In this document: piece by piece, positions 1 to 6,253 of the stretch
Layout of the letters: each line of letters starts with the position of its first letter
How positions within the stretch are numbered: the stretch's first letter is position 1
Origin: Candidatus Aminicenantota bacterium
GTDB taxonomy: Bacteria; Acidobacteriota; Aminicenantia; UBA2199
Length of the DNA stretch: 9,424 nucleotides
Assembly: GCA_020355945.1 (NCBI GenBank)
Contig: CP070627.1
Coordinates: 1,131,288-1,140,711, forward strand
Direction: 5' to 3'
Program-made: the position numbers and the translations under genes
Notes under the pieces: model-generated
What the model was told of the DNA's origin: nothing
What the model saw: only the letters and a program-made list of their open reading frames with translations
Databases searched by the model: none

Positions 1-1
1 A

Positions 2-115
2 GGCAAACTGTCTGCTCTGCGCCTGGACCCGGGTATTGCGCCCGGTCCAGTGGAGATAGATTGGATTCGCCTTTGTGAACCCGTTGGGACAGTCCTCAAA
101 GCCTGGGATTTCTGA
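2..115 (+). CDS. C-terminal end of an unidentified protein (partial)
   Basis: The plus strand is open from the left edge to a TGA at 113-115, giving 37 residues that end in KAWDF. The pattern RLDPGIAPGPVEIDWIRL looks like the last strands of a beta-sandwich, lectin- or discoidin-like domain; I recall similar endings in secreted or glycan-related proteins of uncultured bacteria, but this is recollection, not a search. The segment is about 57% GC by direct count (65 of 115 bases), against about 23% in the 60 bases at 181-240, so it differs sharply from its neighbour. It faces operon B: its stop lies 26 bases from the stop of radical SAM protein 1, and the gap contains a run of eight C. The start and most of the gene are outside the window. 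That the frame is coding is fairly likely; the function is unknown. Confidence 0.55.
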   Translation, partial: GKLSALRLDPGIAPGPVEIDWIRLCEPVGTVLKAWDF

Positions 116-141
116 CCCCCCCCTGGAATTTGCAGCGATTC

Positions 142-1152
142 TTACATGAAAGCCTTTAAGTTTTGTGAATCTACAATTTTTTCCTTAAAAATAGGATTTC
201 TTACTATTTTTAAAAATTCTTTATGTTTAGGATGGCTCTTATGATGAACCGCAAGCTTTTTATACTCATCATCTGTAAAATCTCCAAATTTTACAATTAA
301 TTGAAAGAACACAATGTCACAATTGATTTTCTGTCCAAGTTTCACAAATTTGATCATATCATGAAAGTTTTCACTATGAACAACAAATCTAATAGATAAG
401 GATGGAATTTTGTTTTCTTTTCTTAATTTAGCTAAAAATTCCAGGTTGTTTAACAATTTTTTGAACTTTCCCCCTCTTCTTATTTTCTCATACAAACTTC
501 CTGTAGCAGCATCGATGGATAGATTTATCGAATGGATTGCATAATGAATATTTTTGAAATTTTTCCACATTTTAGGTGTTAACAATAATCCATTGGTAAG
601 AATATTTAATTTCAGATTTGGAAAGTCTTTTTGGTTTATTCTTTTCATTAGGTCCAGGTACACTTTACTCAGGAATGGTTCCCCTGCGCCTGCAATACCA
701 AACGTTTCGACATTTTTTATGAAATCCTTTTCCAGGAATGCCTCTTGAATTTTAATTAATTCTTTAATTCTCGGTTTTGGTGTGTGATAAATCCTTTTCC
801 TGCACGAAGCGCAGTATAGATTACAGGATTGATCATAGTTAAATGTAATAAGCTTCGTTTGAGGTGACGAGATAATCTTTTTTAAGCTGTCATCAATTTG
901 ATTAACCCTGGAAATGCCCTTTTGAACCAGGCTGCCTGCCTTTGCTGCTATATGACAATAGGCTTTTTCGCAGTATTTAAAGCTTTGATCAAGTATGGAA
1001 TTCCTGATTTCTTCAGCAGCTTCGGAATTCCAGACCGCTTCAATATCGTCTTGAAATATATTACCCAAAGGCTTTGGAACAAAGCAGCATACGAGTACCG
1101 TTCCATCAGCACCAATAACCATTTGTTCAAAAGGTCTATTGCAAAATATCAT
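142..1152 (-). CDS. Radical SAM protein with N-terminal SPASM-like domain (protein 1)
   Basis: A 336-residue predicted iron-sulfur enzyme. The radical SAM core starts near residue 100 and carries the cluster motif CNLYCASC (Cys110, Cys114, Cys117), followed by GAGEPF (155-160), the SAM-binding GGE-type motif. Ahead of it, residues 1-70 form a SPASM-like module: Cys4, the pattern IGADGTVLVCC with Cys22-Cys23, GNIF...VWNS, then Cys61 and Cys66. These could ligate an auxiliary cluster. In most SPASM enzymes this module follows the core; here it precedes it, and there is no C-terminal cysteine cluster. Such enzymes modify peptides or small metabolites by radical chemistry, but the substrate here cannot be read from the sequence. 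It is the second gene after the GT2 gene, 49 bases downstream. An in-frame TAG two codons upstream fixes this ATG as the earliest possible. There is no convincing Shine-Dalgarno site; nine A precede the start region. The gene is very AT-rich. Family call firm, role unknown. Confidence 0.9.
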   Translation of the reverse strand: MIFCNRPFEQMVIGADGTVLVCCFVPKPLGNIFQDDIEAVWNSEAAEEIRNSILDQSFKYCEKAYCHIAAKAGSLVQKGISRVNQIDDSLKKIISSPQTKLITFNYDQSCNLYCASCRKRIYHTPKPRIKELIKIQEAFLEKDFIKNVETFGIAGAGEPFLSKVYLDLMKRINQKDFPNLKLNILTNGLLLTPKMWKNFKNIHYAIHSINLSIDAATGSLYEKIRRGGKFKKLLNNLEFLAKLRKENKIPSLSIRFVVHSENFHDMIKFVKLGQKINCDIVFFQLIVKFGDFTDDEYKKLAVHHKSHPKHKEFLKIVRNPIFKEKIVDSQNLKAFM

Positions 1153-1184
1153 GCCCTACTCTTTTTTTTTCACATTCAATTCGA

Positions 1185-1216
1185 TTTACCCCTTTACTCC
1201 TTTAACCCTTTAACCA
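1185..1216. repeat. Four tandem 8-bp units across the GT2 stop codon
   Basis: Read on the plus strand, the units are TTTACCCC, TTTACTCC, TTTAACCC and TTTAACCA, directly adjacent. On the coding (minus) strand this is a GGNNTAAA repeat that forms the last codons and stop of the GT2 gene and runs into the gap before radical SAM protein 1. It contains purine-rich AAAGGAG and AAAGGGG tracts, but these lie over 30 bases from the next start codon and so are not its ribosome binding site. It probably arose by slippage. Confidence 0.6.
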
Positions 1217-2110
1217 GAATCTATACCGGATCCCGGTTCCCAGGTATTTTTGTAATTTGTTAACGCTGCTGACGGTTTTTCTTTGCACCCGGTATTTGCT
1301 GACCAGTAGTTTTATCTTATCCAGCTTTTGTTTCGCCGGGTTATAATACTTGCCGTTCAATGCCTTCACCTGTTCACTTACATCCCTTCTTTGAAAAAGC
1401 GATTTGTTTTCTATATACATTCTCGATTTCGCCAGGAAGGCATTTATATATAGAAATTTCTTATTATTAAATAACGCCCGCAGCCAATATTCATAATCAA
1501 ATGCATCCGGGTAATCCATGGAAAAATCCCCCAACTCAAAAAAAGCATCCCGGGTGAAAAACACGGTGGGCTGACAAAGGGTGCATTGATAGAAAAAGTT
1601 GTATTTGCTGGGTTTAAATGTCGGGTATGATAATATGTCCTCCCCTGTCTCGGAAATCCACATTCCCTGTCCGTAAACAAAATCAGCACCCTTCCAATGG
1701 GTTCCTGAAATTTCTTTAAAAACATCCCGGTAATAAACATCATCGCTGTTTAAAAAGGCAAAAATATGGCCTTTGGCAATGTTGAACCCTTTATTAACGG
1801 CTTCCACCTGTCCATTGTCCCTTTCACTCTTCCAACGGTAACTAATTCCCAGGCAATTATTCCATTGAAAAAATTTTTTGTCTTTCACATAAAATTTCAA
1901 CCCATCTTTTTCAAGTACTTTACAATTCGCTTTGAGTAGATGTTCATATTTTTTTATAATTTCAACGGATTCATCCGTTGAATTCCCATCTATAACAATA
2001 TAGTCGATATAGAATTCTCCTTCCTGTGAAAGGACTGATTGAATCGTCTTTTCAATAAATTGTCCCTGGTTATAAGAGGGAGTAACGATGCTTATTATTT
2101 TGGGATTCAT
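1202..2110 (-). CDS. GT2-family glycosyltransferase
   Basis: A 302-residue GT-A-fold glycosyltransferase that would transfer a sugar from a nucleotide donor to a growing glycan at the cytoplasmic face of the membrane. The N-terminus has the usual first strand and helix, SIVTPSYNQGQFIEKTI (7-23), then VIDGNSTD (39-46) for nucleotide binding. SERDNGQVEAVNKGF (95-109) is typical of the wcaA-like subgroup. The metal-binding DXD-type site is LNSDD (120-124). CQPTVFF (179-185) and DYEYWLR (205-211) fall where acceptor and catalytic residues sit in this family. There is no membrane segment. The ATG must be close to correct because the core strand begins six residues later, yet no Shine-Dalgarno site precedes it. 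It is the first gene of a two-gene unit with radical SAM protein 1. Donor and acceptor sugars cannot be assigned. Length is normal for a short GT2 enzyme. Confidence 0.9.
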   Translation of the reverse strand: MNPKIISIVTPSYNQGQFIEKTIQSVLSQEGEFYIDYIVIDGNSTDESVEIIKKYEHLLKANCKVLEKDGLKFYVKDKKFFQWNNCLGISYRWKSERDNGQVEAVNKGFNIAKGHIFAFLNSDDVYYRDVFKEISGTHWKGADFVYGQGMWISETGEDILSYPTFKPSKYNFFYQCTLCQPTVFFTRDAFFELGDFSMDYPDAFDYEYWLRALFNNKKFLYINAFLAKSRMYIENKSLFQRRDVSEQVKALNGKYYNPAKQKLDKIKLLVSKYRVQRKTVSSVNKLQKYLGTGIRYRFWLKG

Positions 2111-2209
2111 GGGGAATATCTTTTACTAGTGGATATCTTTTGGGGTTCGCGCCCCTCGACAAATTCGGAATTTTTATTGCCAAAAAAATTAATTTCTGTC
2201 ATAGCGGAT

Positions 2210-2218
2210 ATTATAACA
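2210..2218 (-). promoter_or_regulatory. Extended -10 promoter candidate for operon B
   Basis: The minus strand reads TGTTATAAT, a perfect TATAAT (2210-2215) with the TGn extension (2216-2218). There is no good -35 hexamer at 17 bases; a TTGTAT is too close, at about 14. Transcription would start near 2203, giving the GT2 mRNA a leader of about 93 bases that contains the small GC hairpin at 2142-2155. This is inferred from sequence only. Confidence 0.45.
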
Positions 2219-2294
2219 TAAATGCTTTAATACAAATAGGGAAGTGGAAAAAAATTTTGCGGAATTTCCAAATTAACAATATTAACCCTCCCCA

Positions 2295-2449
2295 TCGCTC
2301 CTACCAGGGCTACGTCAAAGTCGGATTTCGTAGATACGGTCGACCACAGAGAGTCGCCCCTACACGCTTTCGTAGGGGCAGGTCTCTGTGCCTGCCCGAA
2401 AATCTTACATTTTGGGCGACTTTGACGCATCCCTGTCGCTCCTACCAGG
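2295..2449. repeat. Nested REP/MITE-like inverted-repeat element
   Basis: Three layers are visible. Outermost is a perfect 14-base direct repeat, TCGCTCCTACCAGG, at 2295-2308 and 2436-2449. Inside is a perfect 11-base inverted repeat, CGTCAAAGTCG (2313-2323) with CGACTTTGACG (2417-2427). The centre is a long imperfect hairpin: GCCCCTAC (2356-2363) pairs with GTAGGGGC (2372-2379) around an 8-base loop, and after a three-base mismatch CACAGAGA (2345-2352) pairs with TCTCTGTG (2383-2390). Hairpins of the GTAGGGGC type with GGCACAGAG arms are, as I recall, dispersed repeats in several bacterial genomes, like REP elements. It encodes no protein and is GC-rich within an AT-rich gap. Confidence 0.75.
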
Positions 2450-2454
2450 CGGGG

Positions 2455-2483
2455 TTGAAATCGTGAAGTATTTCCTTTATAAT
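2455..2483 (+). promoter_or_regulatory. Near-consensus sigma70-type promoter for the sulfotransferase gene
   Basis: TTGAAA (2455-2460) and TATAAT (2478-2483) are separated by exactly 17 bases. Transcription would begin about 2489-2491, that is, at the A of the ATG at 2490. This argues for the ATG at 2490 over the longer open frame from 2388, and suggests a leaderless or almost leaderless mRNA. The -35 box begins six bases after the right-hand direct repeat of the inverted-repeat element. Confidence 0.6.
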
Positions 2484-2489
2484 ATATCC

Positions 2490-3353
2490 ATGAAACTCAA
2501 AGATCTGAAAAATAATTTACTACCAGGTTTTATGAAGCCTCCACTAAATGAGAAAAGAAATATTGAAGTACTTCTTAACACAATCCCGAGAATTTTATAT
2601 GACCATAACAAAAAAATAGTGCTGATGTGGTCTGCGAAAGCCGGCTGCACTTTTTTTTGCAAATGGTTCTTTGCCCAGATGAATCTACTGGATGCCGCAT
2701 TGTATTATCACCAATGGGTACACTTTTTTCGAGAGGAAGTTTATTACAAGTCGGATAGTTACACAAAAAATTTACATAAGGTTTTAAATGACGACTTCAA
2801 AGTGATAAAAATTGTAAGGGATCCCTTTGCCCGTGCGGTTAGTTCTTATATTGCCTCCCTGCACCAGGCAGCTAATAAAGAAGGACTTATTTCTCATGAA
2901 AAAGTAAAAAAGGAATTGGGAAAGTTCCTTAATCGAAGCCTAACCGCGGATGAAACTTTTAGCTTCAGGGAGTTTGTAGACTATCTAACCTCCATCGATA
3001 TCCTGGAATGTGACATCCATCATAGACAGCAACTGCACCCCCTTGAGATGGAAGGGGTATTAACCCCATCATATATTCTCAAATTGGAGGAGTGCGAAGA
3101 TGCATTAAAAAGGATAGAAATTGAATGGAATTTGAAAACCACGAACTTTAGCCTACTGAAAGAATCTCCACATAACACCAGGAGAGAATCGCAGTCTGAG
3201 TTCTGCGGTGACAGGAAGTTTAAATGGGCACCCCAACCGCGATTCCCGGATCACAGGAGTTTTTACGATAAAAACCTGGTTCAAAAAATAGCTGACATAT
3301 ACAAAATGGATTTTGATGCTTACGGGTATAATCCCGATATCCTCCTTACTTAA
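2490..3353 (+). CDS. Carbohydrate sulfotransferase-like protein (Sulfotransfer_2 type)
   Basis: A 287-residue enzyme expected to move sulfate from PAPS to a sugar hydroxyl. The 5'-phosphosulfate-binding loop is WSAKAGCTFFCKWFF (47-61), matching the PKxGCT form of this group. The 3'-phosphate-binding motif is KIVRDPFARAVSSY (107-120), with Arg110 and Ser118/119. The C-terminal pattern FYDKNLVQKIADIYKMDFDA...GY is the usual ending of carbohydrate sulfotransferases. There is no signal peptide or membrane segment, so it probably acts in the cytoplasm. The frame stays open upstream to 2388, but those 34 residues would be encoded by the repeat element and promoter, so I chose ATG 2490. An ATG at 2532 is a further alternative. 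No Shine-Dalgarno site precedes 2490, consistent with a leaderless message. It is the only complete plus-strand gene, set between two minus-strand operons. The acceptor is unknown; the glycan made by neighbouring genes is the obvious candidate. Confidence 0.85.
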   Translation: MKLKDLKNNLLPGFMKPPLNEKRNIEVLLNTIPRILYDHNKKIVLMWSAKAGCTFFCKWFFAQMNLLDAALYYHQWVHFFREEVYYKSDSYTKNLHKVLNDDFKVIKIVRDPFARAVSSYIASLHQAANKEGLISHEKVKKELGKFLNRSLTADETFSFREFVDYLTSIDILECDIHHRQQLHPLEMEGVLTPSYILKLEECEDALKRIEIEWNLKTTNFSLLKESPHNTRRESQSEFCGDRKFKWAPQPRFPDHRSFYDKNLVQKIADIYKMDFDAYGYNPDILLT

Positions 3354-3358
3354 GTTGT

Positions 3359-4405
3359 TTATTTTAAAAATTTGGTGTTCCTTTTGATGTTCATTGTTGA
3401 AATCTTTTTATATATATTGGTGATAAAAAGTTCACTTTTTTCCAACGTTTCAAAATCTTTACTGCTTTTATGGAATCGTTTGGAGGCCAGTTCTCCCCCG
3501 GTAATTTCAAAGCCTAAATAATCGATGTTGTTTTCTCTTGCCAGAGATTTTGCTTCATTTAATTCTTTATCGGAGTCATTCCAGGCGAAGAGTATATATT
3601 TCCAGATCACAACAGGTAAAGTCAGGCCTAACCTGTTACGTTCCGCGATAAGTTTTTTCATAATTTGTACTGCGAGGTTGAAATTGGCTTGAGGTCCCAT
3701 ATATTTGACCAAACTCTCCTGGTTTGCCCCGTGAAGAGAAACAACAATCATGTTGGGTTGTGCCATAACCAGGTCTCTTATCTTCTTTTTTTTGTTCAGG
3801 GGCAGTAGATTGGTAGCAATTACCAGGTCGATACCGGGATTCTCGCGGGTCAGAAACGATGAGAAATCGATTGCCCCGGGATGAAGCAGCGGTTCCCCGT
3901 AATTAAAAAGTCTTATCCTTCTCAATTGTTTCGTATAAGAAGAGAGCCATGTTTTTAATTTATCCATGTCTATAAACATATTTTTTTTTAATTTACGAGA
4001 TTGTTTGTTTTTACGATTTTCCACGCCGGTGGGACATCCGATGCAAGTCAAATTACAAGCAGTGGTGACTTCGATAACCAGGCCATGGGGAACGATTTCC
4101 CGGTTCAGGTAACCATCGATTTCATCCATGGAGGGGTTTTCTTTTAGAAAATAATCATAAGGCATGTTTGATGTTCTTTTTCTTGAAATAAAACACCGCT
4201 GACATTGAGGGAAATGACCGGGGTTATCCACTAACTTTTTTTTAAATAATCGCAGCTTTCTTACGGATTCTTCAAAATCATCTTCATAAATATTTGAGAA
4301 TGTATTTTGGCCTTTTGCATCAAAACAACAGGTGGTTATTCTGCCATCAGAGAGAACCACAATTTCTTCCGAAACCAATGAACAAATGAAATTTATCTTT
4401 TCCAT
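3359..4405 (-). CDS. Radical SAM protein with N-terminal SPASM-like domain (protein 2)
   Basis: A 348-residue radical SAM enzyme built like protein 1. Numbered from the chosen start, residues 1-75 hold a SPASM-like module: Cys8, VLSDGRITTCC (Cys26-Cys27), SNIYEDD, then CQRC (Cys68, Cys71). The radical SAM core follows with VTTACNLTCIGC (Cys117, Cys121, Cys124) and the SAM-binding NYGEPLLHP (168-176). SLHGA further on is another usual core strand motif. No cysteine cluster follows the core. The frame extends to an ATG at 4429, but ATG 4405 has AAAGGA seven bases upstream while 4429 has nothing comparable, so 4405 is preferred. It is the last gene of operon A, 44 bases after the sulfatase-like gene, and ends five bases from the sulfotransferase stop. 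Substrate unknown. Its similarity to protein 1 is in architecture; the sequences look only distantly related. Confidence 0.9.
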   Translation of the reverse strand: MEKINFICSLVSEEIVVLSDGRITTCCFDAKGQNTFSNIYEDDFEESVRKLRLFKKKLVDNPGHFPQCQRCFISRKRTSNMPYDYFLKENPSMDEIDGYLNREIVPHGLVIEVTTACNLTCIGCPTGVENRKNKQSRKLKKNMFIDMDKLKTWLSSYTKQLRRIRLFNYGEPLLHPGAIDFSSFLTRENPGIDLVIATNLLPLNKKKKIRDLVMAQPNMIVVSLHGANQESLVKYMGPQANFNLAVQIMKKLIAERNRLGLTLPVVIWKYILFAWNDSDKELNEAKSLARENNIDYLGFEITGGELASKRFHKSSKDFETLEKSELFITNIYKKISTMNIKRNTKFLK

Positions 4406-4412
4406 ACAAATT

Positions 4413-4418
4413 TCCTTT
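4413..4418 (-). promoter_or_regulatory. Shine-Dalgarno site choosing start 4405
   Basis: The minus strand reads AAAGGA followed by seven bases and ATG (4405). The in-frame ATG at 4429 lacks such a site. This sets the start of radical SAM protein 2 eight residues downstream of the longest frame. Confidence 0.6.
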
Positions 4419-4449
4419 GAAGGGCTCATAATTTCATCATCTTAACCGG

Positions 4450-6159
4450 TTATATGTAGCCTAATGCCTTAAGAGCTTTTAATTGTTCTTGATCAAAAAT
4501 AACCGGTTTTTTGCTCAATGGGGTAACGTTTTTATTTAAAAGGTAGTCTTTTAACTTCTTTCTAAGCAGCATGATGGTTTTCTTGAATTTTTTCAGCTTA
4601 TATTGATTCTTTCCTTCCCCGGGATCTTCAGCCAGTACATAATATTCTTTGCGAAATTCACCTACCACATTTTTCAGGTTAACATTTCTCGAATTGTAAA
4701 TGCAGAAGGCCAGGCATTGCTTCTTTTGATTTTTTCCCGGATTTTCAAGAGGTTCACAGGGAGTTAGAGATTTTATTGTCACAATTTTTTTCTTACCGGA
4801 TTTCGGTAGGGGGATATTAAAGACTTGCTTTTTTTCTGTTATTACAAACTCCTTTACCGGTTGACCATCCGATAATACCCGGATGGTGCGATCTTTAAGA
4901 AATGATCTGACGACCAATTCCAGTGAATTTTCACCTGTTTCTATCACTGCCTTTTCATTGAACCATCGATGTTTGAATTCCTGTGGCGGTGGTAAACGAA
5001 TTCCTTCAATTAATTTATCCGTTGATGTCTGTATGGAAGAAAAAACGAACCTGTCTTTATGAAGTTCCGCATAGCTGTATGGCTTGGGATCTTTTTTATT
5101 ATTTAAAAGATTGATCCCATCGATATATTTGGGTATGGGTATTTTTAGTAAGGACAATACTGTGGGACATATGTCAACCTGGTTAGCTATTTCATCGATT
5201 GTCATGTGAATTTTGTCAGGCAGACGGATGATTAAAGGGACTTTCAACTGTTCATCGTATAGTGTCAACCCGTGCGAAAGATCTCCGTGTTCAAAAAATT
5301 CCTCTCCATGGTCGGAGGTTATAATAATTATGGAATTGGAGTACATATTCTTCATTTTTAAGGTTTGCAGCAGGCAGCCGATCATTTTATCGTTATACAA
5401 TATTTCGTCGTCGTAAGCATTGATCATTTCCTCTACTGCTTGACGTTGTTTATCTTCATCCAGCGAATGTATTGTCCCGGAACGAAAAAAATCGATGGGA
5501 AACATCATTTTATTGGATTTTGAAAAATGTTTTTCTTTGGGGATATACGGCGCGTGCGGGTCCATATAGTGTACGTATATAAAGTTGTTGGATGTATCTT
5601 CCAGTTTTCGGATGAATTTCAAAAGGGATTCATTTACCATGTCAGATCTTACATGGATATTGAGAGGATCTTTGTTCAGTCTTTCAGGGAAACTGAAAAA
5701 TTTTTTATAACCCTGGTTAAAGCCGACAGGCAATCCGGCATTACCATTTGCCACAAAAGCGTAAGAAGTATACCCATATTTCCCCAGGATTTCCGGGAGT
5801 AAATTTATCTCCTCCGCAAGACTATCTTCCCTTGTATTTGCACCATGATTCTTAGGGTATAATCCCGATAATATCGATGCTGTACCGGGCCTGGTCCAGG
5901 AAGTTTGGGCCAGCATGTTTTTAAAGATAATTCCTTCCTTTGCTAATTTGTCTATTTCCGGGCTGGTATTCCTGGGATAGCCGTAACACCCCAAATGGTC
6001 TGCTCTCAATGTATCGATGAGAATAAGAATAACGTTGGCATCCGGGTATTGGAGCCTACTGGTGATTTTTTTGTTTTTGATGAACAGGAAAAAACAGGCT
6101 GTGATTATTAACACCACCACCAGTGATAAGATCACTAAAACAAATTTCCTTTTGGCCAT
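4450..6159 (-). CDS. Membrane-anchored sulfatase-like enzyme lacking the formylglycine motif
   Basis: A 569-residue alkaline phosphatase superfamily protein. Residues 6-27 form a membrane segment, so the catalytic domain is probably outside the cytoplasmic membrane. ITAC (19-22) resembles a lipobox, but hydrophobic residues follow, favouring a membrane anchor. Superfamily metal sites are visible: LILIDTLRADHLGCYGY (45-61, Asp49), HYMDPHAPY (197-205), ITSDHGEE (280-287, Asp283-His284) and His296 in SHGLTLYDEQ. Aligning SWTRPGTASILSGLYP (87-102) on the C/S-x-P-x-R...TG sulfatase signature puts Thr89 at the nucleophile and Thr93 in place of Arg. Cys or Ser that could become formylglycine is absent, as in Thr-nucleophile phosphotransferases. 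Residues about 396-489 look like an added beta-sandwich. The C-terminus, LKALKALGYI, is a common ending in this group. A strong GGAGGAGG site precedes the ATG. True sulfatase activity is doubtful; phospho-transfer or hydrolysis on a glycan is the alternative. Confidence 0.85.
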   Translation of the reverse strand: MAKRKFVLVILSLVVVLIITACFFLFIKNKKITSRLQYPDANVILILIDTLRADHLGCYGYPRNTSPEIDKLAKEGIIFKNMLAQTSWTRPGTASILSGLYPKNHGANTREDSLAEEINLLPEILGKYGYTSYAFVANGNAGLPVGFNQGYKKFFSFPERLNKDPLNIHVRSDMVNESLLKFIRKLEDTSNNFIYVHYMDPHAPYIPKEKHFSKSNKMMFPIDFFRSGTIHSLDEDKQRQAVEEMINAYDDEILYNDKMIGCLLQTLKMKNMYSNSIIIITSDHGEEFFEHGDLSHGLTLYDEQLKVPLIIRLPDKIHMTIDEIANQVDICPTVLSLLKIPIPKYIDGINLLNNKKDPKPYSYAELHKDRFVFSSIQTSTDKLIEGIRLPPPQEFKHRWFNEKAVIETGENSLELVVRSFLKDRTIRVLSDGQPVKEFVITEKKQVFNIPLPKSGKKKIVTIKSLTPCEPLENPGKNQKKQCLAFCIYNSRNVNLKNVVGEFRKEYYVLAEDPGEGKNQYKLKKFKKTIMLLRKKLKDYLLNKNVTPLSKKPVIFDQEQLKALKALGYI

Positions 6160-6166
6160 TTTTTGG

Positions 6167-6174
6167 CCTCCTCC
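6167..6174 (-). promoter_or_regulatory. Strong Shine-Dalgarno site of the sulfatase-like gene
   Basis: The minus strand has GGAGGAGG seven bases before the ATG at 6159. This is the strongest ribosome binding site seen in the window and fixes that start. It suggests high translation of this gene relative to its operon neighbours. Confidence 0.7.
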
Positions 6175-6201
6175 GCAAGGATTGCTTTTCTAAGCTGAGG
6201 C

Positions 6202-6252
6202 TCAACATCTTCTTTTCCCGGGAGGTTGGAGTAACAGGATGGTGATTTTCAC
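6202..6252 (-). pseudogene. Possible remnant of a deleted gene between methyltransferase 1 and the sulfatase-like gene
   Basis: Two bases after the methyltransferase 1 stop codon, the minus strand has a GTG start preceded at six bases by AAGGAAAAAAGG. It encodes only 16 residues, VKITILLLQPPGKRRC, before TGA. The first 12 resemble the opening strand of B12-binding radical SAM proteins, which often begin MKILLIQPP. A second frame takes over one base later and reads KEDVEPQLRKAILAEEAKKW, helix-like, ending inside the sulfatase-like gene. This could be the fused ends of a lost gene, or chance. The 94-base gap here is the longest within operon A. Confidence 0.22.
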
Positions 6253-6253
6253 T

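Larger units (their letters stand above)
2111..2489. other. Divergent intergenic region
   Basis: This 379-base gap separates the divergent GT2 and sulfotransferase genes. I see no convincing gene in it. It holds a minus-strand extended -10 promoter, a nested inverted-repeat element and a plus-strand promoter, listed separately. A small GC hairpin (GGGG-TTCGCG-CCCC, 2142-2155) would lie in the GT2 5' leader. No U-tract follows on either strand, so it is unlikely to be an intrinsic terminator. The phrase ATATCTTTT occurs twice near 2116-2140. Confidence 0.6.

Noticed and set aside
898..1263. A 121-residue plus-strand open frame
   Set aside because: It is antisense to radical SAM protein 1 and the GT2 gene, which have clear family motifs. 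Its own translation shows no recognisable pattern.
2142..2155. GC hairpin as an intrinsic terminator
   Set aside because: The stem is only four base pairs and no U-tract follows on either strand. It lies in the predicted GT2 leader.
2295..2449. CRISPR array
   Set aside because: There are only two copies of the 14-base direct repeat, the space between them is itself palindromic, and no cas-like gene is present.
2388..2489. A 34-residue N-terminal extension of the sulfotransferase from an upstream ATG
   Set aside because: It would be encoded by the inverted-repeat element and the promoter, has no family similarity, and has no ribosome site. The ATG at 2490 matches the predicted transcript start.
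4450..6159. Classical formylglycine sulfatase with a radical SAM maturase (anSME) next to it
   Set aside because: The Cys or Ser that such a maturase would oxidise is Thr here, and radical SAM protein 2 has its cysteine domain at the N-terminus, unlike anSME enzymes.
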